DNA of 64,000 nucleotides. Origin: Gemmobacter sp. (GTDB taxonomy: Bacteria > Pseudomonadota > Alphaproteobacteria > Rhodobacterales > Rhodobacteraceae). Positions 1 through 8,465 of this stretch are shown piece after piece. The notes under the pieces are model-generated. The model had not been told where the DNA came from. It saw nothing but the letters and a program-made list of their open reading frames with translations, and ran no database searches. The stretch is taken from NCBI RefSeq assembly GCF_034676705.1, contig NZ_JAUCBS010000013.1:1252501-1316500 (forward strand), read 5' to 3'. Position 1 is the stretch's first letter. Each line of letters begins with the position of its first letter. Both the position numbers and the translations under genes were made by a program.

Positions 1-1
1 G

Positions 2-370
2 ACGATCGAACAGATCGCGCGGCGGTCGGGCACGCCGAAACGCTTTCTCGAACATATCCTGCTCGAGGTGCGCAACGCCGGCGTGATCGCCTCGACCCGG
101 GGCCGCTCGGGCGGCTATACGCTGATCAAGAAGCCCTCCGAAGTGTCCATCTCGGAACTGCTGCGGCTGATCGACGGGCCGATCGCCCCCTTGCCCTGCC
201 TGTCGCGCCGCGCCTACCAGCGCTGCGAGGATTGTGTGGACGAGGCAAGCTGCCGCATCCGCAAGGTCTTTGCCGAGGTGTTCTGGTCCTACCTGCTGAT
301 CATCGAATCGCTGACGCTGGCCGACATGCTGCGGTCGGGCCAGGTGGCCGAACAGGTGCTGGGGCCCTGA
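2..370 (+). CDS. Rrf2 family transcriptional regulator (5' end outside window)
   Basis: The reading frame is open from base 2, so the N-terminal part of the winged helix lies outside the window. The visible part has the Rrf2 pattern: recognition-helix residues (TIEQIARRSGTPKRFLEHIL), the wing GRSGGYTL near the middle, and a C-terminal region with four cysteines (PCLSRRAYQRCEDCVDEASC) that could bind an Fe-S cluster or be redox-active. Rrf2 proteins include the sulfur regulator CymR and the Fe-S sensors IscR and NsrR. The sulfate importer immediately downstream makes control of sulfur uptake the likely job, but that is inference. The stop overlaps the possible start of the next gene. Confidence 0.9.
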   Translation, partial: TIEQIARRSGTPKRFLEHILLEVRNAGVIASTRGRSGGYTLIKKPSEVSISELLRLIDGPIAPLPCLSRRAYQRCEDCVDEASCRIRKVFAEVFWSYLLIIESLTLADMLRSGQVAEQVLGP

Positions 371-927
371 GCGCGCCGCCCCTGACCGGCGCCGGTATCG
401 TCGCCCTGCTGCGCGCCGATGACCGGCGCTGGCAGGCGCTGGGGCTGGTCGAACGGCTGGACCTGCCGCAGGGCTGCATAGGGGCAGGCTTCATCCGCAA
501 TCTGGTCTGGGATCACCTGCACGGCCGCCAGTCCGACTGCCGGGACGAGGATGTCGATGTGCTGTGGTTCGATCCGGCCCGCGCCACCCCCGATCAGGAT
601 GCCGCGCTGGAGGACCGTTTGCGCGCCATCGCCCCCGACCTGCGCTGGTCGGTGCGCAACCAGGCGCGGATGCACCTGCGCAACGGCGATCCGCCCTATC
701 CGTCCGTCGCGGGTGCCATGCGCGCCTGGCCTGAAACCGCCACCGCCATCGCGGCGGCGCGCGATGGGGCCGGCTGCCACATCATCGCGCCCTTCTGGCT
801 GGCCGATCTGGGGCAGCTGAGTCTGCGCCCCACCAGCCGCGCGCCGGCGAAACGCGCCGCCTTTGAGGACCGCCTGCGCAGCCGTGGCTGGCGCGACCGC
901 TGGCCCATGGTCCGGGTTCTTGCCTAA
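367..927 (+). CDS. Nucleotidyltransferase family protein (COG3575/DUF925-like)
   Basis: The protein reads GAGFIRNLVWDHLHGR, then DVDVLWFD, then WSVRNQARMH with RNGDPPY, and ends in WPETATAIA and APFWLADLGQLSLRPT. This series of blocks is typical of the COG3575 nucleotidyltransferase-like family, whose substrate is unknown. The start is uncertain. No ATG, GTG or TTG lies between the upstream stop and the conserved region except an ATG at 232, deep inside the regulator gene. A CTG at 367 overlaps the regulator stop in a CTGA arrangement and is used here provisionally. The end is firm. Confidence 0.75.
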   Translation: MSAPPLTGAGIVALLRADDRRWQALGLVERLDLPQGCIGAGFIRNLVWDHLHGRQSDCRDEDVDVLWFDPARATPDQDAALEDRLRAIAPDLRWSVRNQARMHLRNGDPPYPSVAGAMRAWPETATAIAAARDGAGCHIIAPFWLADLGQLSLRPTSRAPAKRAAFEDRLRSRGWRDRWPMVRVLA

Positions 928-957
928 CCCCTTCATCTTTCTGAAAATACCCTGGGT
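928..957 (+). repeat. Dispersed post-stop element, copy 1
   Basis: CCCCTTCATCTTTCTG then AAAATACCCTGGG. It follows the nucleotidyltransferase stop directly. Weak copy. Confidence 0.55.
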
Positions 958-995
958 GGAATGCGGCGGCCACGCCCCCGTAGCCGCCACGCCGG

Positions 996-1069
996 AGAAT
1001 AATATTCTATAATTACGACCAATATTGCCGTGAAAATTCCGTTGAAATACTCGACTTCTTCGGTAGATA
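996..1069 (+). promoter_or_regulatory. AT-rich promoter/operator island upstream of the sulfate importer
   Basis: This is an AT-rich stretch in otherwise GC-rich DNA. It contains a dyad AGAAT-AAT-ATTCT (996-1008) and a sigma70-like pair, TTGAAA (1042-1047) and TAGATA (1064-1069) with 16 bases between. The next gene starts at 1120. It is a reasonable promoter for the sulfate operon and a candidate site for the neighbouring Rrf2 regulator; both assignments are inferred from position and composition. Confidence 0.5.
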
Positions 1070-1119
1070 TTAAGCCCATGGCAGGCCGCAATGCCCGCCA
1101 CACACCAAGGAGACGCACC

Positions 1120-1383
1120 ATGATCGCAACCAACGCCTACGGCAGCCCCGCCTCGGGATGGATCGGCACCCTGGCCGGGATCATGACCGGGATGCCGAAA
1201 TCCCGCACCTGCGCCGTCCGACTGATCGACCGGCGCACGGGCCGTCCGCACCGCATCAACGGTGCGCCGCTGGTGGTGTTCACCCGCCAGCCCCACCTGG
1301 CCGTCGCCGAACTGCTGCGTGGCCGCGACCCGGCCCTGTGGGAAGCCCGGATCGAACCCCTGGGCGACGAGGTGTCGCCATGA
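1120..1383 (+). CDS. Small conserved-looking protein ahead of sulfate-binding gene
   Basis: This 87-residue protein starts at an ATG preceded by a good ribosome site (AAGGAG, 1107-1112). It has no signal peptide or membrane segment and carries a short hydrophobic stretch LVVFTRQPHLAVAELL followed by RDPALWEARIEPLG. I do not recognise the family. Its stop overlaps an ATG (ATGA at 1380-1383) that is in frame with the sulfate-binding protein gene, so it is probably translated as the first gene of the sbp-cysTWA operon. A role in sulfur uptake or its control is only inferred from position. Confidence 0.6.
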   Translation: MIATNAYGSPASGWIGTLAGIMTGMPKSRTCAVRLIDRRTGRPHRINGAPLVVFTRQPHLAVAELLRGRDPALWEARIEPLGDEVSP

Positions 1384-1487
1384 CCTTCCATTCCCCTCCG
1401 CGATTGGGCTGGACGAACCTGCCGCCCCTTCCTCCCGTTCCCTCCCGCGTGGACACCACGGCTGCGCGCGCCCGCAAGGATTTGCCC

Positions 1488-2603
1488 ATGTTCACCACGA
1501 TTTCGCTTGGCACCCATGTTTCGGCCCAGGGCACGAAACTGCACGATCACGACGACGGCCGCGTCACCATCTCGACCGGCACGCGCCGGCTGACCGGCTG
1601 GCCGGTCTCGCGGCTGGTGCGCGGGGTGGTGGCGGCGCTGGCGCTGCTGGCACTGCCGCTGGGCGCGCCGCAGGCGGCAGGCGCGCAAACCCTGCTGAAC
1701 GTCAGCTATGACCCCACGCGGGAGCTGTATCGCGATTTCAACGCGGCCTTCATCAAGCACTGGACGGCGCAGGGCAACCCGGCGCCCACCATCGAAACCT
1801 CGCATGGCGGGTCGGGCGCGCAGGCCCGCTCGGTGGTTGACGGGCTGGCGGCGCAGGTCGTCACCCTTGCCCTTGCCTCGGACATCGACCGTATCGCCGC
1901 CTCGGGCAAGCTGCCCGACGATTGGCAGGCGAAACTGCCGCACAATTCCTCGCCCTATACCTCGACCATCGTGTTCCTGGTCCGGCAGGGCAACCCCAAG
2001 GGGCTGGCCGATTGGGGCGATCTGGTCAAGGACGGGGTCGAGGTGATCACCCCCAATCCGAAAACCAGCGGCGGCGCGCGCTGGAACTATCTGGCCGCCT
2101 GGGCCTGGGCGCAAAAGAACGGCCAGGATCCCAAGGACTTCGTGGGCAAGCTGTTCAAGAACGTCCCCGTGCTGGACAGCGGCGCCCGCGGCTCGACCAC
2201 CACCTTCGCCCAACGCGGCATCGGCGACGTGCTGCTGGCCTGGGAAAACGAAGCCTATCTGGCGCTGAAGGAACTGGGCGAGGATCAGTTCGACATCGTG
2301 GTCCCCTCGGTCTCGATCCTGGCGGAACCGCCCGTCGCGCTGGTGGACGGCAACATCAAGGATGACGCCACCCGCAAGCTGGCCACCGCCTATCTCGACT
2401 ATCTCTACAGCCCCGAGGGCCAGGCCATCGCGTTCAAGCACTTCTACCGCGCCTGGGACAAATCGGCGGCGAACCCGGCGGATGTGGCGCGGTTCCCCGA
2501 CCTCGATCTGGTGACGATCGCCGATTTCGGCGGCTGGAAAAAGGCGCAGCCGGAACATTTCGGCGATGGCGGCATCTTCGACCAGATCTATGTGGCCAAG
2601 TAA
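1488..2603 (+). CDS. sbp: Periplasmic sulfate/thiosulfate-binding protein, with N-terminal extension
   Basis: This is the solute-binding subunit of the CysTWA sulfate importer. The body (TLLNVSYDPTRELYRDFN at its start, then GGSGAQARSV, PKTSGGARWNYLAAW and SGARGSTTTFAQRGIGDV) matches the Sbp/CysP family along its whole length. The signal peptide (VRGVVAALALLALPLGAPQA) begins about 43 residues after the ATG at 1488 rather than at the N-terminus. Three starts are possible: ATG 1380 (coupled to the upstream stop), ATG 1488 (AAGGA about nine bases upstream) and GTG 1617 (gives a normal-length exported precursor but a weak ribosome site). I list 1488. The family and the end are secure; the start is not. 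Confidence 0.9.
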   Translation: MFTTISLGTHVSAQGTKLHDHDDGRVTISTGTRRLTGWPVSRLVRGVVAALALLALPLGAPQAAGAQTLLNVSYDPTRELYRDFNAAFIKHWTAQGNPAPTIETSHGGSGAQARSVVDGLAAQVVTLALASDIDRIAASGKLPDDWQAKLPHNSSPYTSTIVFLVRQGNPKGLADWGDLVKDGVEVITPNPKTSGGARWNYLAAWAWAQKNGQDPKDFVGKLFKNVPVLDSGARGSTTTFAQRGIGDVLLAWENEAYLALKELGEDQFDIVVPSVSILAEPPVALVDGNIKDDATRKLATAYLDYLYSPEGQAIAFKHFYRAWDKSAANPADVARFPDLDLVTIADFGGWKKAQPEHFGDGGIFDQIYVAK

Positions 2604-2615
2604 GGGGCAGGGCGC

Positions 2616-3452
2616 ATGGCAAGACCGCTGATCCACCGATCCCCCATGCCGGGCCTTGGCTTGTCCATGGGGATCACCCTGACGATGCTGTCCCTTGTCG
2701 TGCTGCTGCCGATCGGCGCCCTTCTGTTGAAGGGCGCCACTTTCGGCATTGGCAACATCTGGGATACCGTGAACCGCCCGCGCGTCTGGGCCGCGCTGTA
2801 CCTGTCGTTCCGCCTGTCGCTGTTCGCGGCGCTGTTCAACCTGGTGTTCGGCACGCTGCTGGCCTGGGTGCTGGTGCGCTACCGCTTTCCCGGCCGCCGG
2901 CTGCTGGATGCGGCGGTCGATCTGCCCTTTGCCCTGCCCACGGCGGTCGCCGGCATCGCGCTGACCGCGCTTTATGCGCCGAACGGTGCGCTGGGGTCGC
3001 TGGCCCGCGACCTGGGGCTGAAGATCGCCTATACCCAATGGGGCATCTTCATCGCGCTGGTCTTTGTCGGGCTGCCCTTTGTCGCCCGCACCGTCCAGCC
3101 CGTGGTCGAGGAAATCGACCGCGAGGTCGAAGAGGCCTCGGCCACCCTGGGCGCCAGCCGGCTGCACACTCTGGTCCATGTGATCTGGCCCATGCTGATG
3201 CCCGCCGCGCTGACCGGCTTTGCGCTGTCGCTGGCGCGGGCGGTGGGCGAATACGGGTCGGTCATCTTCATCGCCGGGAACATCCCGCTGAAAACCGAAA
3301 TCGCCCCCCTGCTGATCGTCATCCAGCTTGAAGAATTCAACTACGACGGGGCCGCTGCCATCGGCATCGCCATGCTGCTGATCTCCTTTGCCATGCTGCT
3401 GGCGATCAACCTCATCCAGATCTGGAGCCGCCGGAGGATTGGCCATGTCTGA
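2616..3452 (+). CDS. cysT: Sulfate/thiosulfate ABC transporter permease CysT
   Basis: This is one of the two inner-membrane channel subunits for sulfate and thiosulfate uptake. The 278-residue protein has about six hydrophobic segments and the cytoplasmic EAA loop (EEASATLGASRLHTLVHVIWP near residue 175) that docks on the ATPase. The C-terminal blocks (ARAVGEYGSVIFIAGNIP) are characteristic of CysT/CysU. It begins 12 bases after sbp behind GGGGCAG and overlaps cysW by 8 bases, so it belongs to one operon. Confidence 0.95.
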   Translation: MARPLIHRSPMPGLGLSMGITLTMLSLVVLLPIGALLLKGATFGIGNIWDTVNRPRVWAALYLSFRLSLFAALFNLVFGTLLAWVLVRYRFPGRRLLDAAVDLPFALPTAVAGIALTALYAPNGALGSLARDLGLKIAYTQWGIFIALVFVGLPFVARTVQPVVEEIDREVEEASATLGASRLHTLVHVIWPMLMPAALTGFALSLARAVGEYGSVIFIAGNIPLKTEIAPLLIVIQLEEFNYDGAAAIGIAMLLISFAMLLAINLIQIWSRRRIGHV

Positions 3453-4305
3453 CGCCACCATTCCCTTCCGCCCTGCCACCGGCGAAACGCCGCTGGCGCG
3501 TTGGACCCTGATCGCCGTGGCGATCCTGGGCGTGGGCCTGCTGGTCCTTGCCCCCCTTGCGGCCGTGTTCGCCGAGGCGCTGAAACAGGGCTGGCTTGCC
3601 GCCATCGACAGCCTGTCCAGCCGCGACGCGCGCGAGGCGATCAAGCTGACCCTGCTGATCGCCGCCATTTCGGTGCCGCTGAACGCGGCCTTCGGGATTG
3701 CCGCGGCCTGGTGCATCACCAAGTTCGACTTTCGCGGCAAGGCCTTCCTGATCACGCTCATCGACCTGCCGTTCTCGGTCTCGCCCGTCGTCGCGGGGCT
3801 GTGCATCGTGCTGCTGTTCGGGGCCAATTCGCTGGCCGGGGGCTGGCTGGTCGCGCAGGGCTTTCCCATCGTCTTCGCGCTGCCCGGCATCGTCCTTGCG
3901 ACGATGTTCGTCACCTTCCCCTTTGTCGCGCGCGAACTGATCCCGGTGATGATCGAACAGGGCAAGGCCGAGGAAGAGGCCGCCCTGACCCTGGGCGCCA
4001 GCGGCTGGCGCACCTTCCTGACCGTGACGCTGCCCAACATCCGCTGGGCGCTGCTCTATGGCGTGTTGCTGTGCAACGCCCGCGCCATGGGCGAATTCGG
4101 CGCGGTGGCGGTGGTCTCGGGCAAGATCCGCGGCCAGACCGCGACCATGCCGATCACCATCGAGATGCTCTACAACGAATATCTCTCGGTCGCGGCCTTT
4201 TCAATGGCGGCGGTCCTGACGCTGCTGGCGCTGCTGACATTGCTGCTGAAAACCGGGCTGGAAATCCGCCATGCCGACCAGCTTGCCGCCACCCGCCGCC
4301 ACTAA
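3445..4305 (+). CDS. cysW: Sulfate/thiosulfate ABC transporter permease CysW
   Basis: This second channel subunit pairs with CysT. It has 286 residues, several membrane helices and an EAA loop (EEEAALTLGASGWRTFLTVTLP). The sequence NARAMGEFGAVAVVSGKIRGQT is typical of CysW. The start at 3445 is chosen because GGAGG lies just upstream (3433-3437) and because it overlaps the cysT stop by 8 bases; the longer open frame upstream of it is out-of-frame cysT. The stop is followed directly by a copy of the dispersed post-stop element. Confidence 0.95.
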   Translation: MSDATIPFRPATGETPLARWTLIAVAILGVGLLVLAPLAAVFAEALKQGWLAAIDSLSSRDAREAIKLTLLIAAISVPLNAAFGIAAAWCITKFDFRGKAFLITLIDLPFSVSPVVAGLCIVLLFGANSLAGGWLVAQGFPIVFALPGIVLATMFVTFPFVARELIPVMIEQGKAEEEAALTLGASGWRTFLTVTLPNIRWALLYGVLLCNARAMGEFGAVAVVSGKIRGQTATMPITIEMLYNEYLSVAAFSMAAVLTLLALLTLLLKTGLEIRHADQLAATRRH

Positions 4306-4336
4306 CCCTTTCATCTGTCCCCAAATATCCCGGGGG
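4306..4336 (+). repeat. Dispersed post-stop element, copy 2
   Basis: CCCTTTCATCTGTCCCC then AAATATCCCGGGGG, directly after the cysW stop. Confidence 0.8.
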
Positions 4337-4380
4337 TGCGGGGGCAGCGCCCCCGCCGACGCCCGCCACAGGAGACCCCG

Positions 4381-5100
<720 letters not shown>

Positions 5101-5106
5101 CGGGCG

Positions 5107-5140
5107 CCCCCTTTCGCTCTGACCGAAATATCCCGGGGGG
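5107..5140 (+). repeat. Dispersed post-stop element, copy 3
   Basis: CCCCCTTTCGCTCTGACC then GAAATATCCCGGGGGG, six bases after the cysA stop. Confidence 0.8.
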
Positions 5141-5207
5141 CAGGCGGAACCGGGGGTCTGGGCACCACGCTCGACCGGGGGGCAGGGCCCCCCGCCGCGC
5201 GCCCGCC

Positions 5208-7706
5208 TCAGATCGCGCCAAAGGCGCGGCGCGTCTCGGGCCAGTCGTCCAGCGCGGCGGCGGCCCCGCGTGCCAGCGGGGCCATCTCGCCCGCGCGCGC
5301 GGCGGCTTCCAGCACCACCAGCTGCGCCCGCAGCCGCGCCGCGCCGAACACCGCCGCGCTGCCGGCCAGCCGGTGCGCCAGATCGGCCAGGGCCGCGGCA
5401 TCGTCGCGCTCGGTCGCGCTGGCCAGTTCCTCCAGCCCTGCGCCGGTTTCGTCCAGGAACCGCCCCAGCAGCGTGTCAAAGCCCGCGCGCCCCAGCCCCT
5501 CCAGCAGCCCGGCCGCCTGCTCGGCATCCATCACCGGCAGCGCGGCATCGTCCGGCGGGGCCGGCACCACCCCGGCCAGCACATCGCGCAGCGCGCCGCA
5601 CGACAGCGGCTTGACCAGCGTGGCGGCCATGCCGGCGGCCTCGAACCGGGCCAGATCCTCGGGCAGGGCATTGGCGGTCAGGGCGATGATCGGGGTGGCC
5701 CGGCTGGCGCCTGCGCCGGCGCGGATCGCCCGGGTCGCGGCGACGCCATCCATCTCGGGCATGCCGATATCCATCAGGATCAGGTCATAGGCCCGCGCCG
5801 CCGCCAGCCGCACGCCTTCGGCGCCGTTCACCGCCTCGTCCACCCGGTGGCCATCATCGGCCAGCAGCTGGCGCACGACAAAGCGGTTGACCTCGTTGTC
5901 CTCGACCACCAGAACATCCAGCTTGCACGGCAGCGGCGGGGCCAGCACATGGGCCGGGCCGCCCCCGCCGCCCGGCAGGGGCGCCACCACCGGATCCGTC
6001 GCCGCCGGCAGCGGCAGCAGGATGCGGAACCGGCTGCCCAGCCCCTCGTCGCTCTCCACCTCGATCGTGCCGCCCATCGCCCGCACCATGCGCCGGGCAA
6101 TCGGCAGGCCCAGCCCCGTCCCTTCGGTCCGCCGGCCGTAAGAACTGTCAAGCGTCACGAAATCATCGAAGATCCGGCCAAGGTCGGCCGAGGCAATGCC
6201 GATGCCGGTGTCGGTGACAGAGAATTCGACCCGGTCATCCGCGGCCCGGCGGGCGGCAAGGGTGATCTCGCCATCGCGGGTGAACTTTACCGCATTGCCG
6301 GTCAGGTTCAGCAGCACCTGCCGCAGCTTCAGCGCATCGCCCAGCACCATGCCCGGCGCGCCCGGCGCCACCGCCAGCCGGTTGCCCAGGCGCTGCGCCG
6401 CAGGGCGCTGGCTGGCGGCGATATCCTCCAGCAGGGCGGCCGCGTCGAACGGCGCATGGGCCACCGGCATCTTGCCGGCGTCCAGCCGGGCAATGTCCAG
6501 CACGTCATTGACATGGCGCAGCAACAGGTCGCCGGAATTGCGCACGATGCGCAGGTAATCGCGCTGCCGGGCGGTCAGCCGGGTATCCTGCAACAGATCC
6601 AGCGTGCCCAGGATGCCGTTCAGCGGCGTGCGGATCTCGTGGCTCATCAGGGCCAGCATCTCGGCATTCGACCGCTCGCCCGCCAGCGCGCGGTCGCGCG
6701 CCTCGACCAGCGCCTGTTCGGCCGCCAGCTGGTCGGAAATGTCGCGCAGAAAGCAGACGCGGATCAGGCCATCGTCGCTGCCAGCCTCGCCCACCGAACA
6801 TTCGGCGGGAAAGCGGCCGCCGTCGCGGCGCAGGCCGTCGACCCGCGCCAGCCCGCTGCCGGCGCGCGGCAGGCCGTCGGGGCAGGTACCGTCCGATGCG
6901 CCGCAGGCGACAAAGCCGCCGACATGCTGCCCCAGCGCCACCAGCCGGCTGGTGGCGAACAGCGCCTCGGCCGCACCGTTGAAATCCAGGATCCGGCCCC
7001 GGGCATCCACCACCAGGATCGCATCCAGCGAGGTGGCGACGATGGCGCGCAGCCGGCCATGCGTCAGCGCCTGTTCCGCGCCGCGCTGCCGCGCCTGCCC
7101 GAACAGCCGCGCCAGCACCACGACCAGCCCGGCCAGCACCCCGAACAGCACCAGCGTCAGCACGGGAACGCGGGTCAGGGTGGCGCTGGCCTCTTGCCGC
7201 CGCAGGTCGGATTCGGCCGCCATGGCACGCTGGCCGCTGAGCGTGACATTGCGCAGCAGCGGGCGCAGGCGGTCGGCCCGGTCGGCCAGTTCGGGCAGCG
7301 CGGCCAGCAGCGCCGGGTCCGGCCCGTCGATCAGCGGTGTCGCCCAGTCCAGCAGCGCGCGCGCGGCGGTCGCGCCGCTGTCGAAATCCCCGCGCCCGCG
7401 CAGGGGGGCGTAAAGCCGGCTGGTGCCCATCAGCCCGATCCGGCCATACAGCACGTCGAACCGCCGGCGCAGCTGGTCGGCGCTGCCGGTGCCGGCCTGC
7501 AACCCGCGGATTTCCAGCTGGAAGGCCAGCATTTCCACATCCAGCTGCGCCATGGTCCATTGCGCGCTGTCAGAGTTGGCAATGGCCAGCGCCTCGATCC
7601 CGTCGCGCACGTCGCGCGCCAGCCCCAGCGCCACGACAGAGGCCGACACGGCCGCCAGCACCGTCAGTCCCACCCCTGCCAGGCGGGCCAGCACCTGGCG
7701 CCTCAT
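5208..7706 (-). CDS. Tripartite hybrid histidine kinase (PAS-HisKA-HATPase-REC-HPt)
   Basis: This is a membrane-bound sensor kinase with an internal phosphorelay. Two hydrophobic segments (about residues 8-30 and 179-201) bracket a periplasmic helical region. A PAS domain follows (about 215-325), then the dimerisation helix with the phospho-acceptor H356 (SHEIRTPLNG), the ATPase domain (GNAVKFT, DTGIGI, GTGLGL), a receiver domain with D646 (LILMDIGMPEMDG) and a C-terminal HPt domain with H778 (AHRLAGSAAVFG). The ATG overlaps the stop of the secreted protein upstream by four bases, so the two are co-translated. The output regulator is not in the window. Confidence 0.95.
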   Translation of the reverse strand: MRRQVLARLAGVGLTVLAAVSASVVALGLARDVRDGIEALAIANSDSAQWTMAQLDVEMLAFQLEIRGLQAGTGSADQLRRRFDVLYGRIGLMGTSRLYAPLRGRGDFDSGATAARALLDWATPLIDGPDPALLAALPELADRADRLRPLLRNVTLSGQRAMAAESDLRRQEASATLTRVPVLTLVLFGVLAGLVVVLARLFGQARQRGAEQALTHGRLRAIVATSLDAILVVDARGRILDFNGAAEALFATSRLVALGQHVGGFVACGASDGTCPDGLPRAGSGLARVDGLRRDGGRFPAECSVGEAGSDDGLIRVCFLRDISDQLAAEQALVEARDRALAGERSNAEMLALMSHEIRTPLNGILGTLDLLQDTRLTARQRDYLRIVRNSGDLLLRHVNDVLDIARLDAGKMPVAHAPFDAAALLEDIAASQRPAAQRLGNRLAVAPGAPGMVLGDALKLRQVLLNLTGNAVKFTRDGEITLAARRAADDRVEFSVTDTGIGIASADLGRIFDDFVTLDSSYGRRTEGTGLGLPIARRMVRAMGGTIEVESDEGLGSRFRILLPLPAATDPVVAPLPGGGGGPAHVLAPPLPCKLDVLVVEDNEVNRFVVRQLLADDGHRVDEAVNGAEGVRLAAARAYDLILMDIGMPEMDGVAATRAIRAGAGASRATPIIALTANALPEDLARFEAAGMAATLVKPLSCGALRDVLAGVVPAPPDDAALPVMDAEQAAGLLEGLGRAGFDTLLGRFLDETGAGLEELASATERDDAAALADLAHRLAGSAAVFGAARLRAQLVVLEAAARAGEMAPLARGAAAALDDWPETRRAFGAI

Positions 7707-8230
7707 GGCGCCCCGTCGGGCAGCACCTCGATGCGGTCCAGCTGCCAGATGCTGCGGGAATAAATGACTTCGCTCTGGAATTCCGTTGAAACGTCATAGG
7801 GGTAGATCACCCACAGCGGCCCCTGGCCACGCGGCGGAATGGGGGCGCCATTCATTTCCCAGGCGATCAGCGCCCGCCCGGGCGCCGCATCCTTGATCGG
7901 GATTTCGGCGTTGTAATCGTTGATCGCCTTGGCGAACAGCAACCCTTCGGTGATCCCCAGCCGTTCCGTCAGCCGAAACAGTGGCAGGCCGCTGAACTGC
8001 TGCACCCCTTCGGTCCAGGGGGTCGAGGTGCGGAGATCGGCGCTGCCCAGCGATTGCAGCATCGCCAGGTCGAACACCGCCGCATCGCCGGCATTCGTCA
8101 CTGCGATGGTGCCTGTCACGGTCAGCACCGGCGGCCCCTGCGGGCTGGGCAGCGGGGGCGGGGCATCCGCCCGGAGCGCCGCCGGGGCGATCAGCGTGGC
8201 TATCACGGCAAGGTTGGCAATCCGCAGCAT
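7703..8230 (-). CDS. Secreted molybdopterin-oxidoreductase-fold protein without cysteine
   Basis: This 175-residue protein has a signal peptide (MLRIANLAVIATLIAPAALRADA). The mature part resembles the sulfite-oxidase/YedY molybdopterin-binding fold: FDLAMLQSLG, a strand TVTGTI at the start, and the closing block GPLWVIYPYD...SEVIYSRSIWQLDRIEV. Enzymes of that fold bind molybdenum through a conserved cysteine, and this protein contains no cysteine at all. It is therefore unlikely to be an active molybdoenzyme. Because its stop overlaps the ATG of the histidine kinase, it is probably a periplasmic ligand-binding or sensory partner of that kinase. The second ATG is used as start because it opens the signal peptide. 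Confidence 0.8.
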   Translation of the reverse strand: MLRIANLAVIATLIAPAALRADAPPPLPSPQGPPVLTVTGTIAVTNAGDAAVFDLAMLQSLGSADLRTSTPWTEGVQQFSGLPLFRLTERLGITEGLLFAKAINDYNAEIPIKDAAPGRALIAWEMNGAPIPPRGQGPLWVIYPYDVSTEFQSEVIYSRSIWQLDRIEVLPDGAP

Positions 8231-8465
8231 CCGGTACTCCAGCAGCACCGCGGCATTCTGGCCCTCGCGCGCGCGGGCGGCAAGCCGGACCCTGCGAAAG
8301 ATACATCTGTTTCCCCCGACATTGGGCTATACAGCGGGCCGCGCAGGGTGTATGCGCCCCGTTCTGGTGCAAGCGTCTTCACCCCCTGGCGGGAGGCCGG
8401 GCGGAACAGGCGAGCGCGCCGTGACCGGGCCAACAGGCTGGCCCCTTTTCCGCGAAAGACGCGAC

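Noticed and set aside
1137..4040. 967-residue open frame on the minus strand over sbp-cysTW
   Set aside because: It is antisense to recognised genes, has no family features and a Gln/His/Arg-rich composition typical of GC-rich shadow frames.
7703..8230. Calling the secreted protein an active molybdoenzyme such as MsrP/YedY
   Set aside because: The protein has no cysteine, so it cannot supply the usual molybdenum ligand, and it is shorter than such enzymes.
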